Below, piece by piece: positions 15,892 through 25,736 of a DNA stretch of 64,000 nt. The stretch is taken from positions 186,001-250,000 of the forward strand of contig NZ_SMYO01000006.1 in NCBI RefSeq assembly GCF_004358205.1. The letters run 5' to 3'. The stretch comes from Bacillus salipaludis (GTDB lineage: Bacteria > Bacillota > Bacilli > Bacillales_B > DSM-18226). Every line of letters starts with the position of its first letter. Within the stretch, counting starts at the first letter, position 1. Below the pieces are notes generated by a model. That model saw only the letters and a list, made by a program, of their open reading frames with translations, was not told where the DNA came from and did not search any database. The translations under genes were made by a program, and so were the position numbers.

Positions 15892-17103
15892 TTGCCTTAT
15901 TATAGCTTTGTTATTTTATGCTTTAACAATTGGAGTCTAAGTAAGCAGGCGATTACATCATTAATAGAATCTTTAGATGTTTCTTATTTTCAAAAGGGGA
16001 TTGAATTAATAATAATAAATAATGGATCAGAGGATTACACCACACTAGGGATCTTGGAAATGGAAAGGCAATATCAAGGTCAAATTCATATTATACCAGT
16101 GCATAAACATGAAAACATGGGGTATCCCGTAGGCATAAATTGTGGATTAGAGCATTGCAGTGGAGAAATAATTAGTATCTTAAGTAATGATTTAGTTTTT
16201 CCAGAGAATTGGTTTGATGGCATCAGAAAAACAATGGAAGAAGACCCTGCTATTGGGGTTGCTGTTCCCTATCTTTCCTATGGGTCTGGTCCCCAACACT
16301 TGGGAGTCACCTTTCATTCCTTAGATGCAATGAAGGAATTTGCCAAAAATTTTATGGAAAGCCATAAAGAAAATACGATTTACCTTGATAGAGTTATAGG
16401 CGCTTGTATGGTTTTTAAAAAAAATGTAATTGAATTAATAGGGGGAAATGACTTTTGGTATGGAATTGGAAACTATGATGATGATGATTGGTCACTAAGA
16501 GTAAGGATTGCAGGCTTTAAACTTGCACTTGTTGGTGGCTCATTCGTACACCATATTGGTTGTATTACCTTTAATCAAGACCCACAATCATTAAACTCTG
16601 CTTTGACATCTAACTATTATAAATTTCAAAATAAGTGGAAGCTTTATACCCACGATGAAAAAGCTAGAGAACAACTTATTACTACAACCCGTTTTAATAA
16701 AGACCTTCACTTTTATCCGGTAAAAATTGGACAATTTCGGGAACCCATTATAAATAGAAACCCTCAATCGGGCCAATTAAATATTATTGTTGTTGCTGAC
16801 TGGTCAAGTCAAATATCGAACTGGAAAGAGAAAATAGGTGAGATTGCATCTAATAATCAAGAAAATTCCAGATTTACCTTTTGGATACCTTCTAAATACT
16901 ATGGGTTTTGGAACTATGAATTGGAAATAAAACAAGGATTAGGAAAACAAGAATTAGATGTCACTTTTCTAAATGATGACATTCCACATATTAATTTATT
17001 ACAATTTTTATCTCAATTTGATAAGTTTGTAACTTTTGAAAAGGATCATGTAAATAGGTATTTGAAATCTTTAGCTCAACATTGTTTATTAGATTTAATT
17101 TAG
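15892..17103 (+). CDS. Family 2 glycosyltransferase with C-terminal extension
   Basis: A 403-residue protein. The N-terminal 230 residues form a GT2 domain: FVILCFNNWSLSKQ, IIINNGSEDY, then SNDLVFPENW as the D-x-D equivalent, GACMVFKKNVIELIGGND and DDDDWSLRVRIAGFKL. Residues 240-403 are an additional domain without recognised motifs, possibly a second degenerate transferase domain. TTG start with AAAGGAGGG upstream. It is likely to extend the glycan of the neighbouring surface protein or polymer. Confidence 0.8.
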   Translation: MPYYSFVILCFNNWSLSKQAITSLIESLDVSYFQKGIELIIINNGSEDYTTLGILEMERQYQGQIHIIPVHKHENMGYPVGINCGLEHCSGEIISILSNDLVFPENWFDGIRKTMEEDPAIGVAVPYLSYGSGPQHLGVTFHSLDAMKEFAKNFMESHKENTIYLDRVIGACMVFKKNVIELIGGNDFWYGIGNYDDDDWSLRVRIAGFKLALVGGSFVHHIGCITFNQDPQSLNSALTSNYYKFQNKWKLYTHDEKAREQLITTTRFNKDLHFYPVKIGQFREPIINRNPQSGQLNIIVVADWSSQISNWKEKIGEIASNNQENSRFTFWIPSKYYGFWNYELEIKQGLGKQELDVTFLNDDIPHINLLQFLSQFDKFVTFEKDHVNRYLKSLAQHCLLDLI

Positions 17104-17199
17104 AATTATTAAGTAGAGCGAAAAAACGCCTATAAAATTTTCCTGAGTTATTTTCTTACAGTGAAATTGTTATTGTTGAAAAATGAAAGGTGGAAAATG

Positions 17200-17979
17200 A
17201 TGAAGAATATTTGCATAGCAATTCCAGTCCATGAAAATAGGGACGTGATAATTCAATTGTTAGAAAATATTAAGTATTTCTGCCCAAATTCGTCCGTTGT
17301 TTTATTTCAAAGCGGCCAAGATCCTAATCTCTGTAAAAATCTTGGCGTGCCGATATGTCCAACCTCATTTCCATTAACATGGGGACAAGACCTTTCTTGG
17401 TTTTTGTTAAATGTGATGGAATGGCTTGAGAAAATCCAATATCCGTATGATTATTTAGTAAATTTGGATTCCGATGCATTATTTGTTAAAAAAGGATTTG
17501 AGGAGTTTGTTATTGCAGAAATGCAAGGGGTTGATTATATGGCTGCCCGCTTCTCGGAACCGGAAGATTGGTGGCAGCCAGGACAAACTATGATGAAGGT
17601 GTGGCCGCTTTGGCAGCCAATATTTAATAGGAATCATTTTCTTGCAGGTTTTATGGGGGGGCAAGTTTTTAGTAAGAATTACGTAAAGGCTATAATGGAT
17701 TTTGATAAATTGGATGAGATAAAAAAATTAATGAAACAACACGAGAAAGACATTTTTGCCCTCGAAGAAATGCTATTTGCCACTTTAACTCATACGCTCG
17801 GGATGAAAGCAAAACGTTACCCTAAGGATATAGACCTCTGGAATAGAGCGTACCCTCAAATCACTTTGGAAGAAGTAGAATCGATTATGAGTAGTAATGA
17901 AGAAACTTATTTTATTCATCCAGTTTATAGGGATATAAATAATCCAGTCAGGAAATACGTAAAGACACTTCAAATCTAA
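17200..17979 (+). CDS. Glycosyltransferase-like protein
   Basis: A 259-residue protein starting MKNICIAIPVHENRD, with a D-x-D motif in LVNLDSDALFVKKG near residue 90 and conserved Trp residues (EDWWQPGQ, VWPLWQP). It has the shape of a GT-A glycosyltransferase but no close named family. GAAAGGTGG sits 6-7 nt before the ATG pair at 17197/17200; an upstream GTG at 17161 lacks a ribosome binding site. It is followed 40 nt later by the CDP-sugar operon, so it may use the product of that pathway. Confidence 0.65.
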   Translation: MKNICIAIPVHENRDVIIQLLENIKYFCPNSSVVLFQSGQDPNLCKNLGVPICPTSFPLTWGQDLSWFLLNVMEWLEKIQYPYDYLVNLDSDALFVKKGFEEFVIAEMQGVDYMAARFSEPEDWWQPGQTMMKVWPLWQPIFNRNHFLAGFMGGQVFSKNYVKAIMDFDKLDEIKKLMKQHEKDIFALEEMLFATLTHTLGMKAKRYPKDIDLWNRAYPQITLEEVESIMSSNEETYFIHPVYRDINNPVRKYVKTLQI

Positions 17980-18019
17980 TTCCAAGCCATATGGGAATCG
18001 TAAAGAAGGGATGTTATAA

Positions 18020-19348
18020 ATGGAAAAAAGTCCTCAGGACCTTCGAAAAGAGATCGTTGACTTAACAAAACTGTACTATAAAGCCAAGTGGCAGAAAAAG
18101 GACTTTGAACCCGGTATTGATTATATTCCTGTGAGCGGAAAGGTTTTTGATGAGCAAGAATTAGCTTTTTTAATAGATTCTTCATTAGATTTTTGGTTAA
18201 CTGCAGGACGATATTCGAATGAATTCGAAAAAAAATTCGCAAAATATATGAATAATCGTTATGCCGTTTTAACAAATTCCGGTTCAAGTGCGAATTTATT
18301 AGCTCTTTCCGCTTTGACATCTGAACAATTAGGTGATCGTCGTATCGTATCAGGTGATGAAGTAATAACTGTAGCGGCCGGGTTTCCGACTACGGTTAAC
18401 CCAATTATCCAAAATGGACTAATCCCGGTATTCGTGGATGTCGATATTCCAACCTATAATATTCAAGTGAAGTCACTAGAAGCTGCTGTTTCGGATAAAA
18501 CGAAAGCGATCATGATTGCCCATACTCTTGGGAACCCATTCGACTTAAGCGAAGTAAAACGAATTGCAGAAAAATATAATCTTTGGTTAATTGAAGATAC
18601 CTGTGATGCTGTTGGATCTGAATATAATGGAAAAAAGGTCGGCACATGTGGCGACTTGGCAACTGTAAGCTTCTATCCAGCACATCATATTACAATGGGG
18701 GAGGGCGGCGCAGTATTAACTTCTAATCCACTTTTAAAAAAGATTGTCGAATCCTTTAGAGATTGGGGGCGTGATTGTTGGTGCGGACCTGGTAAGGACA
18801 ACACATGCAAGAAAAGGTTCGGTTGGAACCTGGGGACACTTCCAAATGGATACGACCATAAATACACCTACAGCCATATCGGTTATAACTTAAAGGTTAC
18901 AGATATGCAGGCAGCCGTGGGACTTGCACAGTTAGAGAAACTGGATGCATTTATTGAATCCCGCCGTGAAAATTATGCTTATTTAAAAAAAGGGTTATCA
19001 GATCTTCAGGATTTCCTCATCCTACCAGAAGATACACCAAATAGCCGTCCAAGCTACTTCGGTTTTCCAATAACCGTTCATGAAAAATCCCCAAAAACAC
19101 GCAATGAAATCACTCAGTTCCTGGAAAAAAATATGATTGGTACTCGATTATTGTTTGCAGGAAATCTTTTAAGGCAACCTGCCTATCAAAATATTAATCA
19201 CAAAGTAATAGGCAGCCTCAAGAATACTGACATCATCATGAACCAAACCTTTTGGATTGGGGTTTATCCGGGTTTAACGAGCGAAATGCTGGATTATATG
19301 ATAGAAACATTACATCGTGCATTTGAATCAGAGGTGGAAGAAAATTGA
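18020..19348 (+). CDS. rfbH: CDP-4-keto-6-deoxyglucose 3-dehydrase (E1)
   Basis: A 442-residue PMP-dependent [2Fe-2S] enzyme that removes the C3 hydroxyl of CDP-4-keto-6-deoxyglucose. The diagnostic cluster pattern C-x57-C-x-C-x7-C is complete at Cys195, Cys253, Cys255 and Cys263. The usual PLP lysine is replaced by His in [12 protein letters not shown] (His222/223), as known for RfbH/AscC-type enzymes. E1 needs a ferredoxin-type reductase (E3, RfbI/AscD), which is not encoded anywhere in this window. It is the first gene of an operon with rfbF and rfbG; stop and next start overlap. Confidence 0.92.
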   Translation: MEKSPQDLRKEIVDLTKLYYKAKWQKKDFEPGIDYIPVSGKVFDEQELAFLIDSSLDFWLTAGRYSNEFEKKFAKYMNNRYAVLTNSGSSANLLALSALTSEQLGDRRIVSGDEVITVAAGFPTTVNPIIQNGLIPVFVDVDIPTYNIQVKSLEAAVSDKTKAIMIAHTLGNPFDLSEVKRIAEKYNLWLIEDTCDAVGSEYNGKKVGTCGDLATVSFYPAHHITMGEGGAVLTSNPLLKKIVESFRDWGRDCWCGPGKDNTCKKRFGWNLGTLPNGYDHKYTYSHIGYNLKVTDMQAAVGLAQLEKLDAFIESRRENYAYLKKGLSDLQDFLILPEDTPNSRPSYFGFPITVHEKSPKTRNEITQFLEKNMIGTRLLFAGNLLRQPAYQNINHKVIGSLKNTDIIMNQTFWIGVYPGLTSEMLDYMIETLHRAFESEVEEN

Positions 19349-20121
19349 AGGTCGTTATACTAGCAGGAGGTTACGGAACTAGAATAAGTGAAGAATCTCA
19401 CCTAAAACCTAAACCAATGATTGAAATTGGAGAGTACCCAATTCTTTGGCATATCATGAAAATTTATTCCAGTTATGGATTTAATGATTTTATTATTTGT
19501 TTGGGTTATAAAGGCTATAAGATTAAAGATTATTTTTTAAACTACTATCTCTACAAATCTGACGTGACACTGGATTTTACCCATGGAAACCAAAGTATTA
19601 TGCATAACCAAAAGGCTGAGCCATGGAAGATCACCCTGGCAGAAACAGGATTAGAAACGATGACAGCAGGCCGCATTAAACAGATTCAAAAATATGTTGG
19701 CAATGAGCCATTTTTATTAACCTATGGGGACGGATTGGGAGATATCAATATCAAAGAACTCGTAGAATTCCATGAATCACATGGAAAAATTGCCACTCTT
19801 ACTACAGTACAGCCTGCTGGCAGATTTGGGTCTTTAGAGCTTTCAAATAATAATGAAGTAATGGCTTTCAAGGAAAAGGTAAAAGGTGATGGTGGGTGGA
19901 TTAACGGTGGATTTTTTGTTTTTCAACCAGAATTTTTTGATTTTATTGATGGTGAGACTACGGTTCTAGAGAAAGAACCGCTCGAAAAGCTTGCGGGATT
20001 GGGCCAACTTATGGCGTACAAGCATGACGGCTTTTGGCATCCTATGGATACACTTAGAGATAAAAATTATTTAGAACAGTATTGGAAATCAGGTAAAGCA
20101 CCTTGGAAAATTTGGAGTTGA
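19345..20121 (+). CDS. rfbF: Glucose-1-phosphate cytidylyltransferase
   Basis: A 258-residue nucleotidyltransferase making CDP-glucose. The N-terminal signature [20 protein letters not shown] and the family-typical [11 protein letters not shown] (residue about 130) and [12 protein letters not shown] are present. The TTG start overlaps the rfbH stop (TTGA at 19345), with GAGGTGG upstream. First committed step of the CDP-3,6-dideoxyhexose route. Confidence 0.93.
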   Translation: MKVVILAGGYGTRISEESHLKPKPMIEIGEYPILWHIMKIYSSYGFNDFIICLGYKGYKIKDYFLNYYLYKSDVTLDFTHGNQSIMHNQKAEPWKITLAETGLETMTAGRIKQIQKYVGNEPFLLTYGDGLGDINIKELVEFHESHGKIATLTTVQPAGRFGSLELSNNNEVMAFKEKVKGDGGWINGGFFVFQPEFFDFIDGETTVLEKEPLEKLAGLGQLMAYKHDGFWHPMDTLRDKNYLEQYWKSGKAPWKIWS

Positions 20122-20135
20122 AATGAGGTTTCTTA

Positions 20136-21239
20136 ATGATTCAGCAGTCATTTTGGAAAGGAAAGAAAGTATTTATTACTGGTCATACAGGATTTAAAGG
20201 ATCGTGGCTTTGTTTATGGTTACATTCTTTAGGAGCGGAAATTACCGGTTATTCTTTAGAGCCACCTACTATTCCAAGTTTATTTGAGCAATGTAAAGTA
20301 AATGAATTAGTATATTCCATTATCGGTGATATAAGAGACTACAATTTTCTTAGTTCGGTAATTAAAGATTTTGACCCTGACATCATTTTTCATTTGGCTG
20401 CCCAGCCTCTTGTTAGACAATCTTACTCTAATCCAATTGAAACCTATGAAACAAATGTTATAGGTACTGTTAATTTGTTAGACGCTGTACGAAAATTAAC
20501 GAATACTTCATCAAAAAAGAGGGCGCTTGTGAATATTACTTCTGATAAATGCTATGAAAACAAAGAATGGTTATGGGGATATCGTGAACCGGACACTTTA
20601 GGAGGATATGATCCTTATTCAAATAGCAAAGCATGCGCTGAACTAGCAACCTCCTGTTATACCCATTCATTTTTTAATCCAAATAATTATTCAAGGCATC
20701 TATTAGCTCTGGCTTCAGCGAGAGCGGGCAACGTAATAGGAGGTGGAGATTGGGCGAGTGATCGGTTAGTCCCAGATTGTTTGAGTGCAATATTGAATAA
20801 AAAAGAAATAAGAATAAGAAATCCGCAATCCATTCGTCCTTGGCAACATGTTCTAGAGCCCTTAAATGGTTATATCTCCCTAGCAGAAAAATTATATAGG
20901 GATGGAGTGCGGTATAACGGTCCGTGGAATTTTGGTCCAAATGATGAAGATGTAATTTCTGTTGAAGGGATTGTTCACTTACTTTATGAAACTTGGGGAG
21001 AAAAGGAAAAACTTCAAATTTTAAACGAGGAGCAACCGCATGAAGCAAATCTATTAAAGTTGGACTGTTCTAAAGCTAAAAGTATACTAAATTGGAAACC
21101 ACGTTGGAACATTGCTCAATCCATCTTAAAAGTGGTGGAGTGGACAAAAGCATATCAAAACCAAAAGGATCTGAGGGAACTATGTTTAGTCCAAATTACT
21201 GAATATGAAAATGCAGGGGTATCGGTATATGAAGGTTGA
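20136..21239 (+). CDS. rfbG: CDP-glucose 4,6-dehydratase
   Basis: A 367-residue short-chain dehydrogenase-type dehydratase. GHTGFKGSWLCLWL forms the NAD-binding turn, TSDKCYEN carries the active-site Asp region, and the catalytic Tyr/Lys pair is in DPYSNSKACAE near residue 160. It converts CDP-glucose to CDP-4-keto-6-deoxyglucose, the substrate of RfbH. It overlaps the next gene by 11 nt. Confidence 0.93.
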   Translation: MIQQSFWKGKKVFITGHTGFKGSWLCLWLHSLGAEITGYSLEPPTIPSLFEQCKVNELVYSIIGDIRDYNFLSSVIKDFDPDIIFHLAAQPLVRQSYSNPIETYETNVIGTVNLLDAVRKLTNTSSKKRALVNITSDKCYENKEWLWGYREPDTLGGYDPYSNSKACAELATSCYTHSFFNPNNYSRHLLALASARAGNVIGGGDWASDRLVPDCLSAILNKKEIRIRNPQSIRPWQHVLEPLNGYISLAEKLYRDGVRYNGPWNFGPNDEDVISVEGIVHLLYETWGEKEKLQILNEEQPHEANLLKLDCSKAKSILNWKPRWNIAQSILKVVEWTKAYQNQKDLRELCLVQITEYENAGVSVYEG

Positions 21240-21795
21240 AGAGACAAAGCTCAAAGGATGTTATGAGATTATATCTAACGTATATCCGGATGAAAGAGGA
21301 GTATTTGTAAAAACATTTCATAATGAAATATTTAAAAAATTTAATCTCCAAACAGAATATAAAGAAGAGTATTTTTCATTATCACATAAAGGGGTCTTGA
21401 GAGGTCTGCATTTTCAGTTACCCCCTTATGATCACGATAAATTGGTTTATTGTACTTATGGAAGTGTTATTGACGCTGTAGTGGATTTACGAAAAGGGTC
21501 AGCTACGTATGGAAAATTTGAATTGTTTTACTTAAATTCTCAAAATGGTAAGAGCATTCTTATTCCAAAAGGAATGGCACATGGTTTTTATGTACTAAGT
21601 GAGAAGGCGATAATGGTTTATAACGTATCAGAAGTTTATTCCCCTGCTCACGACAGTGGTATCAGATGGGATTCGGTTGGAATTCCATGGCCCGATCAAC
21701 ATCCAATTCTTTCAGATAGAGATAGACAACTTGCCTCATTTTCAGATTTCATTACCCCATTTGAATATAGAGAAGAAGAAAATAATGAAAAATAA
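21229..21795 (+). CDS. RmlC-type hexulose epimerase
   Basis: A 188-residue cupin of the dTDP-4-dehydrorhamnose 3,5-epimerase family, with the catalytic GVLRGLHFQ (His) and the C-terminal VYNVSEVYSP and GIRWDSVGIPWP. The ATG at 21229 has CAGGGG 8 nt upstream. In this operon the expected substrate is CDP-3,6-dideoxy-4-keto-hexulose, where C5 epimerisation leads to the L-series (ascarylose route). That is inference from neighbours, since RmlC-like sequences alone do not fix the nucleotide. Confidence 0.8.
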   Translation: MKVEETKLKGCYEIISNVYPDERGVFVKTFHNEIFKKFNLQTEYKEEYFSLSHKGVLRGLHFQLPPYDHDKLVYCTYGSVIDAVVDLRKGSATYGKFELFYLNSQNGKSILIPKGMAHGFYVLSEKAIMVYNVSEVYSPAHDSGIRWDSVGIPWPDQHPILSDRDRQLASFSDFITPFEYREEENNEK

Positions 21796-22687
21796 AAAAA
21801 CAATTATAGTTACTGGTGCAACGGGGTTTATCGGGTCACATCTCACAAACCAACTTGTATCAGCAGGTTGGAATACGCATATAATTATACGTCCAAACTC
21901 TAACACTTCCCTTTTAAAAGATGTACTCACAAAGGTAACAATACATGTTCATGACGGAACAACTGAAAACTTAATTGAAATTATGAGTAAGACTAAGCCG
22001 GATGTTGTCATTCATTTAGCTTCTTTGTTTTTAGCAAATCATTCACCGCATGATATTGATCCAATGATTAAAAGTAACATTTTATATTCAACCCAATTAG
22101 TTGAAGCTATGGTAAAGAGCAATATTTATCATTTAATTAATACTGGGACTTCATGGCAGCATTTCAACAATCAGCCATATAATCCTGTTTGCTTGTATGC
22201 AGCTACTAAGGAAGCGTTTAATGCAATATTGACCTATTATACGGAAGTTACATCTCTAAATGTAACAACATTAAAATTATTTGATACGTATGGTCCAAAT
22301 GATTCTAGATCAAAGTTGATTTCCCTACTCCAAAAAACAGTGAAAGAAGAGAAACAATTAGCAATGTCAAATGGTGAGCAATTAATTGACCTTGTTTACA
22401 TTGATGATGTGGTAAATGCTTATATGGTCACAATTGACCGTCATTTAGACGGGATATGTGCAAAAAAGGAAGAATTTGCAATAAGTTCAAATAATCCAAT
22501 GTCATTAAGAGAAATTGTAAAAATTTACGAAAAAGTGATTGGGAAATCTCTGCCGATAGAATGGGGGAAACGACCCTATCGAATACGTGAAGTGATGGTT
22601 CCTTGGAATCAAGGTATCATTCTACCCAATTGGTACCCAAAATTCGATTTAGAAACTGGAATTAAGAAGATAGCATTTGAACATTAA
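21785..22687 (+). CDS. NAD-dependent epimerase/reductase (CDP-sugar finishing step)
   Basis: A 300-residue extended SDR with TGATGFIGSHL at the N-terminus and a YAATK catalytic pair near residue 139. It sits last in the CDP-sugar operon and overlaps the epimerase gene by 11 nt, so it is the presumed 4-keto reductase giving the final CDP-3,6-dideoxyhexose (abequose/paratose/ascarylose type). The Thr-Gly-Thr-Ser stretch replaces the usual SSS before the active site. Product stereochemistry is unknown. Confidence 0.75.
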   Translation: MKNKKTIIVTGATGFIGSHLTNQLVSAGWNTHIIIRPNSNTSLLKDVLTKVTIHVHDGTTENLIEIMSKTKPDVVIHLASLFLANHSPHDIDPMIKSNILYSTQLVEAMVKSNIYHLINTGTSWQHFNNQPYNPVCLYAATKEAFNAILTYYTEVTSLNVTTLKLFDTYGPNDSRSKLISLLQKTVKEEKQLAMSNGEQLIDLVYIDDVVNAYMVTIDRHLDGICAKKEEFAISSNNPMSLREIVKIYEKVIGKSLPIEWGKRPYRIREVMVPWNQGIILPNWYPKFDLETGIKKIAFEH

Positions 22688-22702
22688 TGATAGTTGCTTT
22701 TT

Positions 22703-22740
22703 AAATCACTTTCAATATTAATTGGAAAGTGATTTTTATT
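22703..22740 (+). terminator. Rho-independent terminator of the glycan operon
   Basis: AAATCACTTTCAAT pairs with ATTGGAAAGTGATTT (one mismatch) and is followed by TTATTTTT. Confidence 0.8.
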
Positions 22741-22797
22741 TTTAACAATTTGAATATTCCTTACAATCTCTTAATAAAGTAATACAAATTATTCATG

Positions 22798-22826
22798 TTT
22801 GTTTCATATCGGCTTTACTTTGTTTC
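22798..22826 (+). promoter_or_regulatory. Direct repeat upstream of the importer operon
   Basis: TTTGTTTC occurs at 22798-22805 and 22819-22826, a 21-nt (two-turn) spacing, about 65 nt upstream of the binding-protein start. It is a candidate operator for the DeoR-type protein encoded in the same operon (27515). Speculative. Confidence 0.3.
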
Positions 22827-22890
22827 GGTACGATTTAAAGTGTAAAACAAATCTAAAAAGGCATGAAAAAAACACGAAGGGGGATTGATT

Positions 22891-23991
22891 ATGGGGAAAA
22901 GGTCACTGTTTAAGATGGCCGCGGTTGGATTACTATCCGTTTCACTTATTGCAGGATGTTCTAGTTCATCATCATCGGGGACAAAAAAGGATGACAGCAG
23001 CAAGAATCTTTCCATTGAGGAGATTACGAAAAAGGCACAAAAAGAAGGAGAAATAAATTCAGTTGGAATGCCGGATGCATGGGCAAACTGGAAACAAACT
23101 TGGTACGATTTAAAATCGAAATACAATATTAAACACACCGATACCGATATGTCGAGCGCAGAGGAACTTGCGAAATTTGAATCAGAAAAGGATAATGCGA
23201 CTGCTGATATTGGCGATGTAGGGATTAACTTTGGTCCGCTTGCAAAAGAAAAAGGCTTGACGCTTCCATATAAAACCTCTTATTGGAATGATGTCCCAGA
23301 TTGGGCAAAGGATGATGAGGGTCACTGGATGGTGGGTTATACCGGTACCATCGCTTTCATTACAGATAAAACAAATGTAAAAAACCCACCAAAAACCTGG
23401 AAGGATTTAGTGAATGGCGATTATAAAGTAACGGTTGGGGATGTATTGAAAGCAAGCCAAGCCCAATTTGCCGTATTGGCTGCTGCCTTTGCTAATGGGG
23501 GAGATGAAAAAAACATCCAGCCAGGTGTAGACTTCTTTAAAGATTTAGCTAAAAAGGGCCGTTTAGTCACAACAGATCCTAAGTTAACCGCTTTAGAAAA
23601 AGGAGAAGTCGACGTTGCTTTAGTTTGGGACTTTAATGGTCTTGGTTACCGTGACCAAATTGATCCGAATCGTTTTGATGTAGTCATTCCTGAAGAAACA
23701 TCGGTCATGTCAGGCTATGCTTCTGTTATTAATAAATATGCCAAACATCCTAATGCCGCCAAACTTGCTAGAGAATATATTTTCTCAGATGCAGGGCAGG
23801 CAAACCTTGCACGAGGCTACGCACGACCAATTCGTCAAAATGTAAAACTTCCGGAGGATGCCAAAGCAAAGCTTCTACCGGATGACATGTACAAAAATGT
23901 AAGACCGGTAAAAGATATGAAGGCGTGGGAACAAACGGTTCAACAATTATTAGATTTATGGCAAAGTCAGGTGCTTGTTAATGTCAAATAA
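22891..23991 (+). CDS. ABC importer substrate-binding lipoprotein (Fe/polyamine/AEP class)
   Basis: A 366-residue lipoprotein with signal peptide and lipobox LIAGC near residue 23, then a Ser-rich linker and a bilobal binding domain of the iron/polyamine/2-aminoethylphosphonate type. The ATG at 22891 has AAGGGGG 7 nt upstream. It is followed by a phosphohydrolase, two permeases, an ATPase, a DeoR regulator and a PHP phosphatase, which suggests an organophosphorus ligand (inference). The next gene starts 11 nt before its stop. Confidence 0.8.
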   Translation: MGKRSLFKMAAVGLLSVSLIAGCSSSSSSGTKKDDSSKNLSIEEITKKAQKEGEINSVGMPDAWANWKQTWYDLKSKYNIKHTDTDMSSAEELAKFESEKDNATADIGDVGINFGPLAKEKGLTLPYKTSYWNDVPDWAKDDEGHWMVGYTGTIAFITDKTNVKNPPKTWKDLVNGDYKVTVGDVLKASQAQFAVLAAAFANGGDEKNIQPGVDFFKDLAKKGRLVTTDPKLTALEKGEVDVALVWDFNGLGYRDQIDPNRFDVVIPEETSVMSGYASVINKYAKHPNAAKLAREYIFSDAGQANLARGYARPIRQNVKLPEDAKAKLLPDDMYKNVRPVKDMKAWEQTVQQLLDLWQSQVLVNVK

Positions 23992-24814
23992 GCTTATTTT
24001 TATCATGTTGGATGGGTTACGCTATGATACTGCTAGCAGCCAGATGGGCTATATGCATCATCTGATAGAAAAAGGAAACGCTTCACGGTTTAAGGTGAAG
24101 TCGGAGTTACCGAGTCTATCACGCCCGTTATATGAGGTGTTACTAACCGGGACTCCTGTCGTTAAAAATGGAATTACCACCAATCAAACAGTCAGGTTGT
24201 CACATGAAGAAAGTTTATTCCACTTAACAAAGAAAAATGGACTGAAAAATGCAACGGCATCTTATTATTGGGTAAGTGAACTTTATAATTCAGCTCCGTT
24301 TAATCCAGGTACTGATCGGATTCAATTAGATGGCCAGAAAACGATTGAAAGAGGAATTTTCTACTGGGAGGACCATTATCCTGATTCGCATTTATTTGCC
24401 GATGCTAATTATCTTCTTCAATCATATGGACCAGATTTCCTCTATGTTCATTCGATGAATATTGATGATGATGGCCATAAATATACGGCAGATTCTGCGC
24501 AGTATCGAAATCGCGCGATTGCCGTTGATATGATTCTAGCAAGTGTGCTGCCAAAATGGCTGGAGGCCGGCTACCAAATCATTGTTACTGCCGATCATGG
24601 GATGAATGATGATGGCCAGCATGGTGGTACGACTGCGGCCGAGCGCGAGGTTCCTTTGTTTATTGTTAGTCCCCGGGTAAAAGCCGGAATATACAAAGAG
24701 GAAATACCACAATTGCAGATCGCGCCTTTAGCATGTGAATTATTGTCGATTCAACCTTCTGCGGCGATGCAAAAGCTATCCATACCTATCCTAAAAGGGG
24801 CGCCTTCTTTGTAA
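23981..24814 (+). CDS. Alkaline-phosphatase-superfamily phosphohydrolase
   Basis: A 277-residue cytoplasmic member of the nucleotide pyrophosphatase/phosphodiesterase branch. Metal ligands are visible: Asp11 (IFIMLDGLRYD), nucleophile position Ser47 (LPSLSRP, where many relatives have Thr), D-x3-H in NIDDDGHKY near residue 164, and ADHGMNDDGQHGG near residue 206. The superfamily includes phosphonoacetate hydrolase and phosphodiesterases. Coupled with an importer, it probably releases phosphate from the imported compound. The ATG at 23981 overlaps the upstream gene. Confidence 0.8.
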   Translation: MSNKLIFIMLDGLRYDTASSQMGYMHHLIEKGNASRFKVKSELPSLSRPLYEVLLTGTPVVKNGITTNQTVRLSHEESLFHLTKKNGLKNATASYYWVSELYNSAPFNPGTDRIQLDGQKTIERGIFYWEDHYPDSHLFADANYLLQSYGPDFLYVHSMNIDDDGHKYTADSAQYRNRAIAVDMILASVLPKWLEAGYQIIVTADHGMNDDGQHGGTTAAEREVPLFIVSPRVKAGIYKEEIPQLQIAPLACELLSIQPSAAMQKLSIPILKGAPSL

Positions 24815-24828
24815 GAAGGCGTTTCTTA
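24801..24828 (+). terminator. Internal hairpin between hydrolase and permease
   Basis: CGCCTTCTT (24801-24809) pairs with AAGAAGGCG (24813-24821) across the stop codon, followed by TTTCTTA. It probably attenuates transcription so that binding protein and hydrolase exceed the membrane subunits. A second weak A/T-flanked hairpin lies at about 24846-24873. Confidence 0.55.
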
Positions 24829-24890
24829 CTAAAAATGGTTTTCCCTAAAAAAACCACCGTGCTTGCGGTTTTTAGAAAGGAGTTTTCCGA

Positions 24891-25736
24891 TTGAAACGTC
24901 TTAATGGCATGTTGATTGCCAGTATCATTCCTTTTTTTCTCATCATTCTTCTCTTCTTATTTATTCCGCTATTTTTTATGATTGTAAGCAGCTTTCAGGG
25001 GAATGGGGGAACAGGTTTTACCTTTGATCAATATAAAGAAATTATTAAAAATGTTTATTATCATCAAGCCTTTAAAAATAGTATTTTAATATCCCTTTTT
25101 TCAAGTCTAATAGCCATTATTCTAGCCGTGTTCGCAACCTATTCGATCACTCTTTTTTCTAAAAGAATTCAGGATCGTATTTTAGTATTTGCCAATATGA
25201 CCGCTAATTTTGCCGGGATTCCGCTCGCATTTGCATTTATTGTTTTATTAGGTAACAGCGGATTATTTACCCTGTTATTTAAATATTTTGGCTGGGACAT
25301 GCTGAGTCGCTTTAATTTATATTCTTGGTCGGGAATGGTCCTTATTTATGTTTATTTCCAGTTGCCACTAGCGGTTATGATGCTTTATCCCATCTATCAA
25401 GGAATTCAGGCACAGTGGAAGGAAGCCGCCTTCCTGCTGGGCGCCTCGCCTGCACAATTTTGGCTGAAAATCGGGGTTCCAATTATCAGCCCAAGTATCG
25501 CCGGAACTTTTAGTATTCTATTTGCAAATGCCATGGGCGCCTATGCTTCAGCGTATGCCCTGGCTGGAAGTACGTATAATCTCGTTACCATCAGGATTGG
25601 TGCTCTAACGACCGGTGATATTTTTGCTAAACCGGAGCTGGGAAGTGCCGTTGCCTGTATTTTAGGAATTACATTAGTGATTGCCTTGCTAATTAATGAA
25701 TGGTTAACCAGAAAAATACGGAGGGATTTATCATGA
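24891..25736 (+). CDS. ABC importer permease 1
   Basis: A 281-residue inner-membrane subunit with six hydrophobic segments and the EAA-loop EAAFLLGASPAQFWLKIGVP near residue 180 that contacts the ATPase. It belongs to the polyamine/iron/AEP permease class. The TTG at 24891 has AAAGGAG upstream. Its stop overlaps the next start (ATGA at 25733). Confidence 0.88.
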   Translation: MKRLNGMLIASIIPFFLIILLFLFIPLFFMIVSSFQGNGGTGFTFDQYKEIIKNVYYHQAFKNSILISLFSSLIAIILAVFATYSITLFSKRIQDRILVFANMTANFAGIPLAFAFIVLLGNSGLFTLLFKYFGWDMLSRFNLYSWSGMVLIYVYFQLPLAVMMLYPIYQGIQAQWKEAAFLLGASPAQFWLKIGVPIISPSIAGTFSILFANAMGAYASAYALAGSTYNLVTIRIGALTTGDIFAKPELGSAVACILGITLVIALLINEWLTRKIRRDLS

